A stretch of 64,000 nucleotides of DNA from Porogramme epimiltina. Taxonomy: Eukaryota; Basidiomycota; Agaricomycetes; Polyporales; Polyporaceae. The DNA lies in NCBI GenBank assembly GCA_900155495.1, contig FTLJ01000295.1, positions 1-64,000 of the forward strand, given 5' to 3'. How positions within the stretch are numbered: the first letter of the stretch is position 1; each line of letters begins with the position of its first letter. The notes below the pieces were generated by a model that was not told the DNA's origin, searched no databases, and saw only the letters and a list, made by a program, of their open reading frames with translations. Below, piece after piece: positions 38,095 to 49,968 of the stretch. Both the position numbers and the translations under genes were made by a program.

Positions 38095-38712
38095 TAAGTG
38101 TTCTCATCATCAATGATCACGCGTGATCACTCATGATCACTCACTTTCACTCGCTTTCACTCGCTTTCATCGACAGTCACCAGATATCATCCACTTTCAC
38201 TCGCTATAACACATTTGTTGAGGCTTGATGCTGCTCATCCGTGTTTTCTGTGTTTCACTCGCATTCATCCATAGCTACTAAGGCACTCGAATACACGGGT
38301 CTACACACATTCACATACAATCATTCAGGATCATCCGTGATCACTTGATCACATTCCCCTCGTGTTTTCAACCATCCACTTTCATCCGCTTTCATTCAGT
38401 CGTAATGGATGATTATGAATGAACATGAGTGATCACAACACCGTCAATCAGGGAGGGCGCCTAAGCGTCCCTAAATGGAATTCAATGAACATTAATGAAC
38501 ACGAATGATCATGAGTGATCATATGACTAAGCCATACCGCCTACTCCGCAGCGAACTAGTCTGCTCTGTGGATGAAACCCCGTGAAAGCCGATGAATGGA
38601 TCAGGATTCTAACGAACATCTAATGAACATGGATGAACATGGATGAACATGGATGGAAATGCGTGATCACGCGTGATCACGTGTGAATGTGAATGAAAGT
38701 GGATGATTCAAG
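38095..38712. repeat. TGATCA-rich fold-back repeat region
   Basis: The left half (to ~38400) is built from TGATCAC, CTTTCACTCG and TTCATCC words. The right half is built from their complements: GTGATCA, GAATGAAAG and three consecutive GATGAACATG units at ~38630-38652. The palindromic string TGATCACGCGTGATCA occurs in both arms (~38115 and ~38668). The layout is an imperfect inverted repeat ~600 bp long with no ORF, compatible with a fold-back element or a hairpin-forming satellite patch. Confidence 0.55.
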
Positions 38713-38838
38713 TAAAACGAGGGAATAAAGTCCGAAAACCCGCCTCATACGGGTCCGCCTCCTTCAAGACGCTCTTTTCGCGTGGAGAAGAAAGCGCACG
38801 GAGGATAATTCCAAGACCTCAAAAAAAGACACCCCTTA

Positions 38839-38905
38839 GATCACGTGCCTCACGGCCTAGACCTCACTCCCGCAGCCCGCCGAAAACAGCCGCCGAAAAC
38901 GAGGC
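38839..38905 (+). promoter_or_regulatory. Conserved upstream module with CACGTG core, P450-C
   Basis: GATCACGTGC, then GGCCTAGA, then AGCCGCCGAAAAC, ~600 nt upstream of the ATG; same word order as upstream of B, D and E. Confidence 0.5.
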
Positions 38906-39290
38906 GGCCGGATCATGTTTTTTCTCCACCCCACTACGTGACGTACCTATGCTGCAGCACGCAAACCAGCAATCCGGTCTCTCAAACTGTAAGTCTACTG
39001 CTGTCTCACATATGGGCCCGGGTCTAGTGCAGTTCGACAACTGCACAGTGGGGTTGCGTCACGCCCTGTACTATCGGTAGTGCTCTACGTATGAGGGACG
39101 CGCCCGGTAAAAAGATAGCCGGATGAGAAGGTACGCACACCTCCCTTGTGTGCGCACTCGATGTCGCTGACGCGTTCATCTGCAGGCTGGTGAGGGCTTT
39201 GAGGCTATCTCAGGTACTTATTCGCTGGCATGAGCCGCGTGCACGTGCACGTGTTTCGGCGGATCGATGAGCTGCCATCCGGGGACGCCG

Positions 39291-39345
39291 AGACGTCGTC
39301 GGCCAGCAAGTGTCCGTAGTCTGCGTCCGAACGGTCGACGCTCCG
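39291..39345 (+). other. Paralogous empty site of the TIR transposon
   Basis: This segment is contiguous here (CAGCAAGTGTCCGTAGTCT, GCGTCCGAA, CGGTCGACGC), but at P450-A the same sequence is split by the 1482-bp element and carries two copies of the 9-mer. Confidence 0.7.
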
Positions 39346-39392
39346 GGTGCGAAATGGGGCGGCGTGGAAAGTTGTTCGGTCGCTTCTCCCCC

Positions 39393-39420
39393 TGTACTCG
39401 GCCCCGCTTTAAGACCCCGA
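39393..39420 (+). promoter_or_regulatory. Conserved proximal promoter block, P450-C
   Basis: TGTACTCGG then CCCCGCTTTAAGACC, ~50-75 nt before ATG 39469, near-identical to the P450-A block at 28161-28190. Confidence 0.4.
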
Positions 39421-39468
39421 CCGGCTTTTCTACTCGATACCAACGCCCCTTAGACCACGCTTGCATCC

Positions 39469-41845
39469 ATGCCTCTTGACAACGAAGCACTAGGTTGGTC
39501 CCCCACGGGGGTAGACGTCTCCCTGAACGTCGTGTTTGCGTTAGTGAGTCCCAATCCTTCTGAAACTCCGCGGCCACAGCGACTAAGGATACACTACCTG
39601 TCGTTTTCTCCAGATCGCTCACCAGGTCTTCCGCCGCAATGAGACGTACTCCGTCCGCGTCCAAGCTTCTCGCCTCCTCCTCCCGCCTTCGCTCGTCGCC
39701 CTTCTTTCCGCCAGATCGACTCGCCCCGTGGTCATTGTCGCAGCGCTGCGCTTCTTCGTCCCCCTCTACCTTGCCGTCCTCGCCTTCTCCGTGCTCATCT
39801 ACCGCATCTCGCCCTTCCACCCCCTCGCACGCTACCCCGGCCCATTCCCATGCAAGCTCTCCAAGTTTTGGTACGGCTTCCTCTCCGTCGGTGGCCACTC
39901 CCATATCTACGTCAAGGGCCTCCACGAGCGCTACGGAGACGTCGTCCGCATAGGTACGCATGCATCCCTCCTTTCCATCACCACCTCCTCAACTCGTCTC
40001 AGGCCCCAATGAGCTCTCCATCCGCGATCCCTCCGCGATCCCCGCTCTCCTCGGCCCCTCCGGCGTGCCCAAGGGCCCGCGTGAGTTCTGTCTGTCCCCG
40101 CGCTTTCGTCTTTCCCTCACACTCCCCAGAGCTTATCGGGAAGATGCTCGATTACAGCTCTACAATGTTGATCAGCATCCAGGACACTTCCCTCCACCTC
40201 CACCACCGCCGTCCTTGGGCCCGCGCCTTCACCTCCACCGCCGTCAAGGAATACAGTGCGCTTGTCGCGAAGCGCACCGTCCAGCTCGTATCTTGCTTGG
40301 AGCAGCCACAGGGCGTCATCCACCTCGACAAGTGGATAGACTACTTCACGTCTGTCCCTTCTGCTCCTGCGCGCATATCGCACCCCTCACATATGTATAC
40401 GTAGATATGATTTTATGTCTGATATGGCGTGAGTGTCCTTAGCCCCGCGCGCGACGTTACGCTCGCGTCCTCACCTACGCGCCCTTCCAGCTTCGGCAGC
40501 GGTCCAGAGCTCCTCGCTACTGGTGACAAGAACAATTTCTGGTCGATCCTCACCGACGCCGCACGGTGGGTTCTATAGCTCGCATCACTCTACACGTCTG
40601 CCGCTCTCCAGCCCCATCCCTGTCTCATGATCGCGTCCCGCGCAGGATCGCTGTGGTATTCGCCAGCTGCCCCTGGCTCGGTGCCTACCTCCTTCACTTT
40701 CCCCCCGCCGTCGCGCCCATGAAGACCCTCATCTCGCGCTGCCACACCCTTGCCCGGGAGCGCATCGCGCGCGGCTCCTCCTCGCGTGACCTCTTCCACT
40801 TCCTTGTGCGTTCTCTTCATCCATCTCCAGTGCGCCCGTGAACCTCTACTTGGGCCCGCGTCGCCTCCCTCGCGCTCATCCATGCACGCACAGAACCACG
40901 AAGACCAGCCCGCGGACGCCCCGCCCCCTCTCAATCAGCTCGCTGATGATGGTATCCTCGCGATGCTCGCCGGCGCAGACACCGTCGCCTCCGCACTCAC
41001 CTCCCTCTTCGCGTGCATCCTCGCCCACCCGCGCGTCTACGCCCGCCTCCAACAGGAGGTCGACGCGTGCTTCCCGCCCGGCACGGACCCGCTTGACGCG
41101 AGCATCCACAAGGACATGGCATACCTCGACGCCGTCGTGTGCGTACCGCGACCATGTGCTGTTGCACGCGCTGATATAAGCATTCCCGCATCCTCGCAGG
41201 AACGAAACGCTTCGCCTCTTTCCACCGATACCATCATGTACCCAGCGACGCGTGCCGCACGACGGCCCCGCAGTGTCCGCCGGCTCGATGTACGTCCTAT
41301 CCATCCCCCTCCCATCCTCCGCGCTCCCATCTCTGACGCGCTCGGGTTACAGACACCTCCCGCCCGGGACGGCGTTCTGGGTACACGCATACTCGATGCA
41401 CCGCGACGCGCGCCACTTCTCGCGCCCGGACGCCTTCTGGCCCGAGCGCTGGCTCCACGCCACCGCCGCCTCCCATGGCCAATCCCAAGATGCGTCTACC
41501 ACGGCCGCATTCCCCGCGGCGACGCTAGAACCGGCACCTGAAGGCTTCAGACACAACCTCGACGCGTTCATACCGTTCTCGCACGGCCCGATGAACTGCG
41601 TCGGAAAGCGCCTTGCGTACGCTGAGATCCGCGCCGTCGTCTGTGCCGTCTTGCAGCACTTCCGGGTGCGCGCGGCGGAGGGCGCGCGAGGGCATGGAGA
41701 GAAAGGACAGGGAGAGGACAGGGAGGGAGTGTTGGACCTGGTGGCGTACGAGCGGGGCTTCTTGGACTTCTTTGTCACGGTGCGCGCGCCGGTCAGGGTG
41801 GTACTCGAGGCATGGCCAAGGGGCGGGCACCAGGTGGGCTCGTAG
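39469..41845 (+). CDS. P450-C: cytochrome P450 monooxygenase (10 exons, intact)
   Basis: Exons 39469-39543, 39614-39953, 40003-40080, 40130-40349, 40405-40428, 40491-40565, 40646-40805, 40894-41138, 41200-41289 and 41353-41845 give 599 residues with no internal stop. Membrane-anchor region in exons 1-2, then HPLARYPGP. I-helix AGADTVAS in exon 8, NETLRLFPP (ExxR) in exon 9, FWPERW and the heme loop FSHGPMNCVG in exon 10, then VGKRLAYAEIRAVVC. The spacer between PERW and the heme loop is ~30 residues shorter in low-complexity content than a typical disordered insert but similar to the other copies. It shares its upstream region with P450-A, so A and C are probably sister copies. Substrate unknown. 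Confidence 0.88.
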
Positions 41846-44530
41846 CATACAGGCTGCGGTAACACCGTCTCCGCCTCAAAAACATTACCTGTGGCTCGTG
41901 TTGTGGGTAATAAATAGAGATGCACAGGAAACAAGAAGTTGGAGCAGAATTAACAAGTTGGCTTGTCGGATAGAGGAAAAGTCGCAAAGGAGAAAACTCA
42001 CAAGTGGGGAAGTCAAAAAAACTCACGAGTGGGAAAAGTTGCAAGTGGAAAAGTCGTAAGTTGATCAGTCGCACGTTCCGAATTCGAAAGAAGCATTTGA
42101 GGGCGCCGTTCTGGGGGCATCCGAGTCCGGGCCGGCGCCTAGGGCTCGCACCAGTCTCGATCAAAATTACAAGAGAAGCCATCGCTTCGCTCCGGCGGGT
42201 TAAAGGTAGAAGCCTCTGAACTTTCCCGTCTACTGTAAAGCTGTTACTGTTACTCCGAAGGTGCGGAGGGCGGGGACGGGGCAGAGAGGGCGGGCAGGCG
42301 CCTCCTGTGCCTCCCGCGCCCCTAAGCGAGATTAGGCGCCCCTTCCGCGCCCCCTGCCGCAGTACTCGGTCGCAGAAATGCTCGTTCTCTTGAACGGCTG
42401 CATACATTCGTGCGACTTTTGGAGGGATGACTCAGAGTAGTATTTATAATAACCATGTAATATTTTGAGGGGGAATAATAATCTTTGCATATGCAATCTC
42501 CTAAATGGTTCCAGGTACTTATTACTACTAGACTACTAGGCCAACGTTAACAGCTCTCGTTCTCGCGAGATACGAGGCGCGCCGGTTCGTTCTCCTACCT
42601 ATATCAGATAAAATTAAATACCACTGTACGTATTGAATTTTGAGACCGCGCTCGAAGAATTGATCGAAAACTGAAACCAATAATACTCCTCCTCTGTTAG
42701 AGAGTAGAGCTCACATTCCTCAGCAGATATTCCAAGAAATACAGCATTCCAAGACACTATTTTTTGAGGGAACGTACATATATATATAAACCACCACCAT
42801 GCAAATTTCTGAATGGACGTGTGAAAAAACGCGTCCAATACGAAGTGTGCGCATGCGCTCCCGGTATGGCGGCAGATTTGTACAATTAATAATCGCATAT
42901 AACACACGTTAATAAGCAAACGCGCTCACACACAGCGCAATCGCGCTCATATATTGATGTAAGCGCGCGTTAGACGCCCGACGCGACCTTGAGGGGCCCT
43001 CCTAGTTTAGGCGCCAAATTGGGGGCCCCTCGAGCTCGATGTCCCCTGGTTCGTCTCTTTCCAGTTTTCATCCGTAAAAACACATAAGGGTGGATGTAGT
43101 AGTATCATACAGCCCCAATATGAATTTTTAAGGGGTATAGTAAGGGGGAAATGCCCCCAAAGGTGGGGGGAGTGGGGCATCCGAATTTGGAAAGTGCGGC
43201 ACTACGGACCGCCCGCACTGGGCGCCTCCGGGTTGCCCTCCGTCCGAGGAGCCTCCTTCCCAGCCCCGGTGCCCACTTCGTACGGGAACGTCCCCGTGAC
43301 TCCCTAGAACGGCTCTAGTAGTACTCTTGTACCCACCAATTCAGTATCTTACTTCTATTCTTAGAATTTAATAATCTATTGTAACTTTTGTATCCATTAG
43401 AACCATTACTAGTCGACTTCTATTGAAGCGATTATAAGGCCACATAGTTACCATATTTGGGTAGCCTCCTCTTCCGACAGCTTTGGAGCCTCCGAAAGCA
43501 TGGTTTTCACTCGTATTTTTGAAGGAACGTAGCCCCGATACCTCCCTCCTACGTAGTAAATGGTGCTTTTTCTAAAAAAATGAAATTTTTGACAAGTATA
43601 TATGCTCGGTGCGAGAATATATATATGTGTGCGCGCAATTTATAGTGCGCGGCTCGGCTAATAGACTATGAGCGTGAAAACAATTAAATGTACAAATCTG
43701 CCATCATAGTTTTGGTGCATGCGAGTTTTTTTACCCGTGAGTTTCGTACCTACGAGTTTCCGTACGGTAGTACCGGAGCCTTGCACGGCTGACCCAAACA
43801 TGGGAGTTTCTGTGGCTCGTATTGTGGGTAAAAATCAGCTGCATCATGTTCGCGCCACCACATATGTGTCAACACTTTCCTCCACCAGCGTTTTTCATTT
43901 TCTAATCCTAAGCACATTACCTAATGCACCAATACTTCAGATAAGTAGCACATGAAGCACATAGGCTTAATCCGTGGTCGGCGGTGCCTAGCCCCCCAGA
44001 GATAGCCCAACAGCCAGACCTTAATCCAGGGTTGATGCGGGACTCTCAAGCCGCGAGAAATAAAACGGCTGGCATGCCCTGGATTAGAACGCCAGACCTA
44101 CCGGTACATGGCATCTACGGTACCACTGAGCCATTAGGACATTATTATAACCCTTAACACATGGGCTATGATACCGTTTTTCTACTTCTTACCCATAATG
44201 CTACACGCATATCGCCCACTTAATCCTCCCTGTCCCGAGCTAATCCTAGGATTATTGATCACCTACCTCTAATCCTACTCGTTGCGAGTTGACCTTATGA
44301 TTCCCCATCTCCTGCCCCTAAACTACAGAGGTAAATGTAAAGCGCGTGACACCCCGAGCCTAAGCCAGGTGGTGTCAGTGTCTGGTGCATGATTCTAGGA
44401 TATACACATTAGTTACGGGCCAAGGAGGGAAACAGTGCTAGGCTGGACGTTGAACATGAACCGTCTGCGAAAGTTGTCCACGGAGACCATCGGTTGCATG
44501 CCACAAACTCTGGATGCGAAGCCGAAATGA
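41846..44530. other. Long gene-free stretch, AT-rich and repeat-like from ~42.4 kb
   Basis: 41930-42060 is a purine-rich patch repeating AAGT, AACTCAC and GTGGGAAAAGT words. From 42.4 to 43.7 kb AT content rises, with TATATATA runs (42778, 43600, 43618) and GGGGGCCCC-type clusters (42985-43040, 43140-43180). No P450, HET or transposase similarity is visible. A tRNA-like box pair lies at 44074-44140. The composition differs sharply from the gene-rich flanks, as in decayed transposon sequence. Confidence 0.45.
44074..44140 (-). other. tRNA-like / SINE-like pol III promoter boxes
   Basis: On the minus strand TGGCTCAGTGGT (44133-44122) fits the tRNA A-box consensus, and GTTCTAATCC (44090-44081) differs from a B-box by one base. 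A CTGG/CCAG stem surrounds the B-box. No convincing acceptor or anticodon stem pairs, so a functional tRNA is unlikely; a tRNA-derived SINE or tRNA relic is the better reading. Confidence 0.4.
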
Positions 44531-45872
44531 TCACAGTATGGTCTGGCCTGGGGGTGTCATTTTCCTGGGGTAATTTGAGCTAAGTACAGTCGCCATGGAT
44601 ATCAGCCATGACGTCAATCCCTCACAAGAGGTAACCATTAGACACGTTTTGGTAAGAACGTCCTGGGTAGCAAACTCATAGTCCCACCATAATCGACAAT
44701 GCCTTGAACACCGTTTGGAGTAAATGCCATGGAGGAGTCGTACACCGCGCCAGTGGCCGTCCCTGAGGTTTCCATGAAGCTTTGGCTGTGCCAATGAAAT
44801 TGGCTCAGCTGTGGAGTTCAAACTATGTATAAGTCATCGTGAGATCAGTGCGTACACGCAGCGCACTTTGACTAAACTCATAGCATCTAGAGTGCACTTT
44901 GCGTTGGAAAAGGAGAAGCTTAAAATGTGGCGTCAATATAACAGATGAGCCTGCCAAGCCTGACGCCACTCACAAGTTATGAGACGTGTCAAGCCTAAAC
45001 CTGCGTTAGTACGGCTGTAAGATATCCTCCGTGAGCTTCGTTCAGGGCGTATTTTTGCCAACAAACTCACGTATGCAGGGGAGTCAATGATCGTGATGAA
45101 CGTGGGTGGTTCTAGCGTGTACACTTACATGAATCATTCATAGAACAGTTGTTCAAATGTTGTTACCCTGTGCAAGAGACCTGGCCTTGAGTTCGCGATG
45201 AGAGTGGCCGCACACCCGCCGGTTGGAACGTTCAACACATACTTCTCCTGCCATCTCCCAATCTCTAACCTCGACCCCTTGCTGGAGGGGTGCTTTCCGC
45301 TGAAGCGTTAAAGAGTTGAAAGGATGCAAGTAGTTTTGCGTGCTGAGCCACGTCACTATTGGCGGTGGGAAGAGTCTTCAAATGGGGATATATCAACCAT
45401 CGCGAGGGCTGATTATGTTCCAGCCAGTAGGTGGAAGGGCAGCAAAAATACGACGCGCCAGTGTGAGATAGTTTACCGTGGTAGTGCCAATCGTCGGAGG
45501 AGACATCGAGTTCACCGGTGCTCTCCACCCCTCCCACCCTCCCCCATGGCACCAAAACGCTCCCTGACCAGCAGCTTCTTTGGGGAATTCCAGACTGACA
45601 TCCCCTCGTGTACGTAAATACCTGTCCCCAAGGATACTCCGAGAGTTACAAGACGCACTGTGGACCTGGGAGATCAGCCATGGCCCATGAAAGCAGTGGT
45701 TCTCCGAGACGGGGACGTCCCCGACGGTTAGTCTCCCATTCATGCTTCTCATTCCGTTGTTAATCCTCACACCAGGCACGAGGATGCAGAGCCACTCAGG
45801 GCTGTCAAACTTGTTGAACGCTATAAATCGTCCTTCAGTGGAGTACGTAGCGGCATCCAAAAATCGTACCAA
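44531..45872 (-). other. Possible small gene or coding remnant, minus strand
   Basis: A frame from ATG 45872 encodes a non-low-complexity peptide (MVRFLDAATYSTEGRFIAF...) with candidate donor GTATTT after GGGACAG (~45619). A second frame at 44821-44531 also looks protein-like (LRDGHWRGVRLLHG). I could not connect them with a convincing exon structure or name a family. It lies just downstream of HET3 on the same strand, so it could be a separate hypothetical gene or a pseudogene. Confidence 0.25.
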
Positions 45873-45979
45873 GTCTAGACAGAGTAGAAGCTGCAGTCAG
45901 GTGGCACTACTGAGCATGTATTACATCGCAATGATCTTGTAACAGGCAGACTGTGTGTAACGGAGTGGTGCAGAGAAAA

Positions 45980-45995
45980 GGGGGGGGGGGGGGGG
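45980..45995. repeat. G16 homopolymer
   Basis: Sixteen consecutive G on the plus strand, ~70 nt past the HET3 stop. A long G-run is prone to slippage and sequencing error. Confidence 0.85.
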
Positions 45996-46061
45996 TTGGT
46001 ATAGCGGCCCTACGGAAGTCCGAAGAATCGATAGGGAAGGGATGAATACAGAGCTCATTTT

Positions 46062-48984
46062 CTACTGAACGGCGATCCTAGACATGATAAGCCGAGATTC
46101 TGTCACCGTGGATGATCTAGGGCTCTGGAAACACTCTAAGTCCACGCATTGGACGAACTCGCATACGATGACCGAACCGTCTTCCCGCGGTGTCTCTGCA
46201 TCCTCCCTCTCTGCTGAGGCTTCTCCGAGCCCACCTAAGTCTTGGCAGTCCGGTATATTGACCATAGCGGCAGGAAACCGGGCGCCCTCAGGCATGGTAC
46301 CTAGCATAAAGGGGCGAGAGAAGACTATTGCGTTGAACGGACGGTGGCGGGGGACGGTGAGTGAGTATACGGCGCCGCTGGAGGACACCCTGACCAAGAT
46401 GATGCCGAGAAGGGGGCTATATATGTCGGGAGTATAACAGATATTCGGGAGGTAGAGTATCGAGACCGGTCGTGCTATAGTAATGCCTTGGGGTGAGCAA
46501 GTAGCGGTACCGTAGTTCATGTCCGGATCCTCCTGGGAGCACTTATCGAGCCTTCCAATAGAAGTCAGCGAAGCGGGGGCCCATTGAAAGCAGGGTGATT
46601 GCTCCATTCGCGGGAAATGTTTCCACAGGAGTTGCCCCGGAATCGTTTTGAGTTCTAATAGAAGGGCACGGATGCGAGATTCCAAATCTTCCCCGTCAAC
46701 ATCCAGCTTCTTCGTATCCACATCGAGCAACCCGGCGACGGCGAGGGGCTGGTCACTGGGTCTGCTGGTCATGCGACGATAGAGGAGTTCCGCGACATCT
46801 TCGAAGTCGTATGTCGCCTTCCGACTTCCGAGGAGACCGAATACGGCTAAAAATGGCAGAAGGGACTTGATCGTTTTGAAGCCAAGATATAGACCGCCTT
46901 CGCATTCAATCGCGTATCGGAGGCTGCTGGCCGAGACCACTCCCGTTGAGAACTCGAAGCGAAGGTCACGTGCGAGTAACGCTTCCTGAAGAGTCCAAAC
47001 TCGCTGCATCCACGGAGAGGTTGCGATCCTGACCACGTTTTCCTCTAGCGGGTGGTCTTGCGAGCATAGTGTTCTAATGCTTTCGTCAAAAACGAGGACC
47101 CTCGAAGCGCGCCTATACGTTTCCCCCATCTTTCGAATGGCCATCTTACGCCATTTTGGCTCCTCTTCGTTGTCTGGATTCTTTGGGATACACAGTCCAT
47201 CAATCCAGAACGCGGGTGTGATGCCTGGAAGGAGTTCTCTGACGTGTTTGTCAATGCGTTCGATTTGACAGGTTGGCAGTCCCTTTGCCGTGTTGCTGCC
47301 TAGGCCGTCTGCCCAGACGTGAGATATCGCGACGTACGGTCCCACATCTTCTCTGTGTGTCGTAAGGCCAGTCCCATCGTAAGAAATGACTGGGTAATGC
47401 CCTTCAGAAAGAAGGGATGTGACGTCGCTAATGGAGGGGACTAGGAAGAGACACGAACATCCTGGTTGTGTGTGGCGAGTTTGATACGTGCTTTCATCTA
47501 TGTTGTGGATAAGGCAGCTATCCTCGGTACAATTTTTGTGCTCATCAGGAGAGTGTCGGATGAAGGGTCTCATGGAGCTCATGTACATCCACAGGAAGGT
47601 TTCGGCGATGTGAGAAAACCCACCGAGAACAAATGGACACCATCCAGCTTTGATCATTTTGACCTTGTAGGCCTGGAATATGGGGTATTGACATACGGAA
47701 GGGTTTTGTTCTCTGGCATTCCTACGACCCAAGACAGCCTGGTGAGGGGTGAACACCGCACAATAGAGTTGCTGAATGAAAAGAGAGATGGGGCAGAGGA
47801 TGTTGTCAACCTCGTCCCTGGATCTTGCTGATAAGCCTCTAAGGATTCCGAAGTCGCGATAGGACCCGGTTTGACTGAGCGATTTTCTGGCCCGGATAAT
47901 CGTGGTGAACGAAGAGTGTATCCTCCTAAAGGGGGCCCGGTCCATATGGAGGGAAAAAGTCCAGTGATATAACAAAACATTGAGGTTCTTTGAGGAAAAT
48001 ACGAGGTCTCCGCCTGGTCGCGTTTCAAGAAGGAGCGACGAAGGGATGTTCAAATCTGTGATGGCCTCCAGTACACCAAACGTCATAGCCGCCTGCCACA
48101 GTGCAGCATTATCAAAGGAAGTGAAAGAGGGTGACCAACGTGCCGCGACGTAGGATGTTAGCGATGAGGATCTCGGGTATCCGTCATGAGCTGCCCCTAG
48201 CCACGGCATGTCGGGGAGTGGGCATAACGGCGCCGTGTTATATGCCCACAGCACAAGCTGGGCATGTATGCAACCTTGATCCCGCGCAGGAACAGGGCCT
48301 TAAATGTTCGGTGATGAGGGACATTCATTAAGACAGTTGGAGGGAACTTACCCCTCAGAGACCCTTCTTGTAGTGAAGCCTTTGACCACGGCATGAGAGA
48401 CTCGGTGCTCAGCTCCAGCTGTATACGCTTCTCGACCATCCATTGACGGTACAATTCGATGAGGAATTCCACCACGGCATCGGAGGAAGTACTAGAAGAG
48501 GGAAGCCCATCTCTTATGCACTGCTTGATATAGGCAACCATACGGTCAAATCCCGGCTTGCGAGGTTGGCGGCCCACTTCGCAAAAAATCAGAAGGGCAC
48601 TTGACAGAGGGTCGGATCCCTCCAAAGACTCATCATGCTGCATACGGTGAAAGTATTCGTGAAATAAAACGGTGATCAGCGTTGCCCAGCTGGATTTGAG
48701 AAGCCTTGAATCGGTGTTTATGTAGCAGTCGTAAGGTTTGGTGGATGAGAAGTCTCGCGCGGCATGTTGGAGGGCCTCTAGATTTGATGGGAACTTCTGG
48801 GAGATTGAGCAGACGTCGCCGCCTTGCATGAGCTCGATATACGCGGCGCGGATGAGTTGGGAAAGTGCAGCGGGGTCTTCCCTCCAGTCAAGTGACTACG
48901 GAAGCGAAAGACGATGAATGTGTTAAACAGGGCGAAGTACAGTGCAGAAACGGGGCAACGCACTTCATGACCAATGGATGGCAT
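46062..48984 (-). CDS. HET-domain protein 3 with long N-terminal region (3 exons)
   Basis: Minus-strand exons 48984-48964 (MPSIGHE), 48895-48352 and 48298-46062 give 933 residues with matching phases; the second intron runs GTAAGT...TTTAAG. The N-terminal ~500 residues lack a recognised domain (helical, WPSF- and LLYHW-type segments) and contain a Cys-rich PGCSC just before the HET core. The HET core starts at YVAISHVW (~512), followed by FWIDGLCIP, YRRASRVLVFD, WMQRVWTLQEALLARDLRFEF. It belongs to a different HET subclass from HET1 and HET2: it has no TREEDRAYSLFGLFG and has the domain placed centrally. The tiny first exon is inferred from a GTGCGT donor and phase fit and is less certain. 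Role in non-self recognition is inferred. Confidence 0.78.
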
Positions 48985-49481
48985 GACGCCCTGTGAACAG
49001 TGAGAACAATGCGGTAGAGGATAGTGAGTTGATGAGTTAGTGTCAGCTCATCCGAACCTACCCTCGCCTTTTGTACCGTAGGCCATCCATCCACTGCCCC
49101 AGCGGTAGAATAGTGCCGGCCAAAGCCTGGCACCGGCTTTCACAAACAAACGACCGGGATGGTCGCAAACTCCGAGAGGCGATACACATCCAGCCTGCGT
49201 AGGTTCATAGCCTCTAGGATAATGATGGACCGTGCATTTTATTGATCTTTGCATTACTCGCTGCTACGAGGTAAGGAGGATATTAGAGAGCACTAGTTGA
49301 TGTAGCTGGCGTTCTGGGAGGTGCTACACAGGATTTTATGTGTATATTAGTGAGGATGCAGATGTCGTCGGCGCGAACAGACGCGGTTACGTATGCTCCG
49401 CGTTTGTTTCGTGCCTGTTCGCGTCTGTTCGCGCCTGTTCGCGGCAAATTTCTTTTGTCCCTGCCCGATCATAATGGCCGT
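48985..49481. other. Intergenic: HET3 promoter side
   Basis: No supported gene. Repeated GCGTCTGTTCGCG-like words occur at ~49375-49445 (GAACAGACGCGG, TTCGCGTCTGTTCGCGCC). Confidence 0.4.
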
Positions 49482-49968
49482 GCACCTCGCATAGTTTTGC
49501 GCAACCGTGCGCAGCCGTTAGCAATGGTATGCGATGATGTGCACTGGTGTGCGCCACTGCGCACGCCGCCATGCGCCACTGTCCGCCACGGTGCGCCACG
49601 GTGCGCAAGCGCGTTCGGTACTGTATGCCACTGCGTGTGCGCTCGTCCAAGGCTACGAATTGTGCAGGAAAAGAGGTATACACCGTATCAGTGTTGGTAT
49701 CTAGATGTATGAAAAGGGCTAGTAGTATAACAATCAGGATGCCAAACAAGCTCAGAGAGGTCTCAAACTTGAACACTCTGCATCAGCCTCGACTGCCCAC
49801 GAGGTTCAGAAATTTTGTTCTGTACATAGCAAAATGTTGTAAATTTCATTTCGTCGAGACCTAGTTCCTCGAATAGAGAGGATCGTAATGAGCGACATAT
49901 AGTTGAATTTACTCCCTCAATGCAGTTCAAACTCAGCAAAAATTTCACTCAATGCTGTACACGGCTAG
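49482..49968. mobile_element. Partial second copy of the TIR transposon, inverted
   Basis: Begins CCTCGCATAGTTTTGCGCAACCG, matching the terminal repeat of the 26609-28090 element, then a GCGCA array (to ~49615). Internal sequence follows that matches the reverse complement of ~27680-27870: GCTCAGAGAGGT, CAAACTTGAACA, TTCTGTACATAGCA, CCTCA.TGCAGT and CACTCAATG. Homology fades after ~49968 and the other end is not found, so the copy is truncated or diverged. Confidence 0.65.

Noticed and set aside
42614..42919. 101-codon minus-strand ORF in the AT-rich stretch
   Set aside because: Isolated, with no homology I recognise and AT-rich codon use unlike every real gene here; likely chance.
44074..44140. 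Functional tRNA gene
   Set aside because: A- and B-box words are present, but the acceptor and anticodon arms do not pair, so it is reported as tRNA-like only.
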